From Thermoleophilia bacterium (GTDB lineage: Bacteria > Actinomycetota > Thermoleophilia > Gaiellales > JAICJC01): DNA of 42,108 nucleotides. Below are positions 41,101 to 42,108 of the stretch, piece by piece. The position numbers were made by a program, and so were the translations under genes. How positions within the stretch are numbered: position 1 is the first letter of the stretch; the number at the start of each line of letters is the position of its first letter. Below the pieces are notes generated by a model, which saw nothing but the letters and a program-made list of their open reading frames with translations, ran no database searches and was not told the DNA's origin. The stretch is taken from the NCBI GenBank assembly GCA_025927685.1, contig JAICKX010000016.1:1-42108 (forward strand). Direction: 5' to 3'.

Positions 41101-41834
41101 CCGACGAGCGCATCACATTCGCCGACGCCCAGGTGCAGCCGCGAACGGTCATGACGTCGCCGGAGTGGTCGGGTATCGACGAGCACGGCCGCCGCTACAG
41201 CCCGTTCACGATCAACGTCGAGCGCGAGAAGCCGTGGCACACGCTCTCGGGCCGCCAGCACCTCTACCTCGACCACGAGTGGATGCTCGAGCTGGGCGAG
41301 GGCCTGCCCAACTACCGCCCTCCGCTCGTCCGAGGTGCGCCGACCGAGGTCGACACCGGCGGGGGGCACCGGCCCGAGCTGGCCCTGCGGTATCTGACTC
41401 CGCACTCGAAGTGGTCGATCCACTCCGAGTACCAGGACAACCTGCACATGCTCACGCTCTTCCGCGGCGGTGCCGTCCTGTGGCTCGCCCGCGAGGACGC
41501 CGAGACGCTCGGGATCGCCGACAACGACTGGGTCGAGGCCTACAACCGAAACGGCGTCATGGCCTGCCGGGCGACCGTCTCGCACCGCATCCCCAAGGGC
41601 GTGTGCCTCATGTACCACGCCAAGGACCGGCATCTGCAGACGCCGCGAACCGAGCTGCTCGGAAATCGCGGCGGGACCGACAACTCGGTCACCCGGATCA
41701 TCATGAAGCCGTCGCACATGATCGGCGGGTACGCCCAGCTCTCCGCCGGCTTCAACTACTACGGACCGACCGGCTCGCAGCGTGACGAAGTCGTGATCGT
41801 GCGCCGGCGCGAGGCGGAGGTGACGTTCCCGTGA
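38142..41834 (+). CDS. narG: Respiratory nitrate reductase alpha subunit
   Basis: A 1230-residue Mo-bis-MGD enzyme, full family length. The FS0 cluster ligands are His59, Cys63, Cys67 and Cys102 (STHGVNCTGSCSW, RGCPRGASFSWY), each 10 higher than in E. coli NarG. The Mo ligand is Asp232 in DWYCDLPPASPQTFGDQTDV. GKNGGGWAHYVGQEKVRP and SDVVLPAATWYEKHDLSSTD are further NarG blocks. No twin-arginine signal is seen, so the active site faces the cytoplasm. It reduces nitrate to nitrite with quinol electrons passed through NarH and NarI. GTG at 38142 is favoured by the TAGCAT box; ATG at 38154 is possible. The stop overlaps narH. Confidence 0.95.
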   Translation: MGRQMTAGRSGGALLRAHEYFRRGPVSPEGWSQLTAKDRGWESFYRERWQHDKVVRSTHGVNCTGSCSWNVYVKDGLVTWETQAVDYPSTGPGMPEYEPRGCPRGASFSWYVYSPIRLRYPYVRGSLIEMFRAERERTGDPVDAWAAIVDDPERRRTYTSQRGRGGFVRASWDETVELIAAAHVHTIKRHGPDRIAGFTPIPAMSMASYASGTRFLSLIGGVILSFYDWYCDLPPASPQTFGDQTDVPESGDWWNADYLLVWGTNLPTTRTPDAHFMTEARYRGQKVVVVSPDYAEHTTFADRWLAAHPGTDGALAMAMGHVILREFWVDREVPYFRDYGRRFTDMPLLVTLRERGAGPDAAYAADRFLTASDLGDAGENAEWKTVVLDEATGEPAVPNGSAGFRWGETQGRWNLQLGDISPALTLLGRPGAEGVTIDMPRFDVGETDGGSSVRRGVPAMRVGGHVVTTVLDLMLAQYGVGRDGLPGAWPAGYDDAGSPGTPAWQEPLTSVSAADCIRTAREFARNAELTEGRSMIAMGAGTNHWYHSDQIYRTFLALVLMCGCQGKNGGGWAHYVGQEKVRPLTGFQTVAFALDWVRPPRHMVGTPFFSLLSGQWRYSDVPPSQIASPLGRGAFGDRHIADLVALASRLGWMPSFPTFDRSSLDLADEAERGGVDPAAHVVSQLREGALGFACEDPDAPGNHPRVLTVWRANLLGSSGKGHEYFLKHMLGTAEPGVRAQEAAPENRPRNVTWRDAPEAKLDLFTTIDFRMTSNALFSDVVLPAATWYEKHDLSSTDLHPFVHTFNPAIPPPWEARTDWDAFRAIAERFSELAETHLGVRRDIVAAPLAHDSPDELAQPHGRVRDWRAGECEPVPGRTMPKLIVVERDYPNVAARHAALGPLLESLGSTTKGVTWNPSEEVDWLGRQNGLVRGGPADGRPRLDRVEHACEAILALSGTTNGRIAVEGFRALEKRAGVPLASLAEARADERITFADAQVQPRTVMTSPEWSGIDEHGRRYSPFTINVEREKPWHTLSGRQHLYLDHEWMLELGEGLPNYRPPLVRGAPTEVDTGGGHRPELALRYLTPHSKWSIHSEYQDNLHMLTLFRGGAVLWLAREDAETLGIADNDWVEAYNRNGVMACRATVSHRIPKGVCLMYHAKDRHLQTPRTELLGNRGGTDNSVTRIIMKPSHMIGGYAQLSAGFNYYGPTGSQRDEVVIVRRREAEVTFP

Positions 41835-42108
41835 CGATCAAGGCCCAGGTGGCGATGGTGATGAACCTCGACAAGTGCATCGGCTGCCACACCTGCAGCG
41901 TCACCTGCAAGCAGGTGTGGACCAACCGCCCCGGCGCCGAGTACGCCTGGTTCAACAACGTCGAGACGCGGCCCGGGCTCGGCTATCCCAAGCGCTGGTC
42001 CGACCAGGACCGGTGGCGCGGCGGCTGGGAGCTCGACCGCCGTGGACGGCTGCGCCTGCGCTCCGGCGGGTCGCTCATGAAGCTGGCGTCGATCTTCTGG
42101 AACCCCGA
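41831..42108 (+). CDS. narH: Respiratory nitrate reductase beta subunit, 5' part
   Basis: The GTG at 41831 overlaps the narG stop (GTGA). The frame stays open to the window edge (92 codons). QVAMVMNLDKCIGCHTCSVT, then CKQVWT carries CxxCxxCxxxC, the first iron-sulfur cluster motif of NarH, and GAEYAWFNNVETRPGLGYPK matches the family. NarH carries electrons between NarI and NarG. narJ and narI presumably follow outside the window. Confidence 0.95.
   Translation, partial: MTIKAQVAMVMNLDKCIGCHTCSVTCKQVWTNRPGAEYAWFNNVETRPGLGYPKRWSDQDRWRGGWELDRRGRLRLRSGGSLMKLASIFWNP

Overview
This is a GC-rich window (about 70% G+C by eye) from an actinobacterium. Many -10 boxes of the TANNNT type sit 6-8 bases before an ATG or GTG, so leaderless mRNAs look common. 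A DosS/DosT-type sensor kinase, nitrate reductase and clustered universal stress proteins fit a soil or water actinobacterium. Secreted DUF1996 and lysyl-oxidase-like proteins, DUF1918 and DUF899 would suit a deep-branching class such as Thermoleophilia, but that placement is inference. No rRNA, tRNA, CRISPR array, insertion sequence or prophage was seen.

Layout. 1-10.2 kb: a carbohydrate locus with a cupin/ROK-kinase pair, a lipoprotein-two-permease sugar ABC importer, a GH4 glycosidase, a BadF-type sugar kinase and, on the other strand, the matching MalK-type ATPase with a Gfo/Idh oxidoreductase and an APH-fold kinase. 10.3-19.8 kb: assorted genes: sthA transhydrogenase, a PilZ protein, a PRC-barrel protein, secreted DUF1996, LCAT-like and lysyl-oxidase-like proteins, DUF899, DUF4242 and a large cyclase/AAA ATPase. 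19.8-21.4 kb: decaying genes (MgtE-like/NRAMP scar, carbamate kinase remnant). 21.4-42.1 kb: a hypoxia or dormancy type island: LuxR-type response regulator, two-GAF heme-sensor-like kinase, four universal stress proteins, a GNAT-acyl-CoA synthetase (ADP-forming) fusion, a PAS-diguanylate cyclase, a flavodoxin, an ABC-2 exporter, a P1B metal ATPase, NarK and NarG-NarH (NarH cut by the window edge).

Main discovery. Eight copies of one 19-bp imperfect dyad, consensus TTCSGYNNNNRCSCCGATG, lie only in the 20.9-36.9 kb part. In every copy an NANNNT -10-like hexamer follows after 20 or 21 bases, which puts the dyad near -42. In three leaderless genes the dyad begins 51, 51 and 52 bases before the start codon. 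One copy lies between the kinase gene and a stress-protein gene and has a -10 at the proper distance on both sides, implying autoregulation. I infer that this is the operator of the response regulator encoded here, and that it ties together a DosR-like regulon with a binding site different from the mycobacterial Dos box. Several members have no known function: two paralogous ~105-residue proteins, one of them fused to a novel domain, and a two-helix membrane protein often mislabelled LigA.
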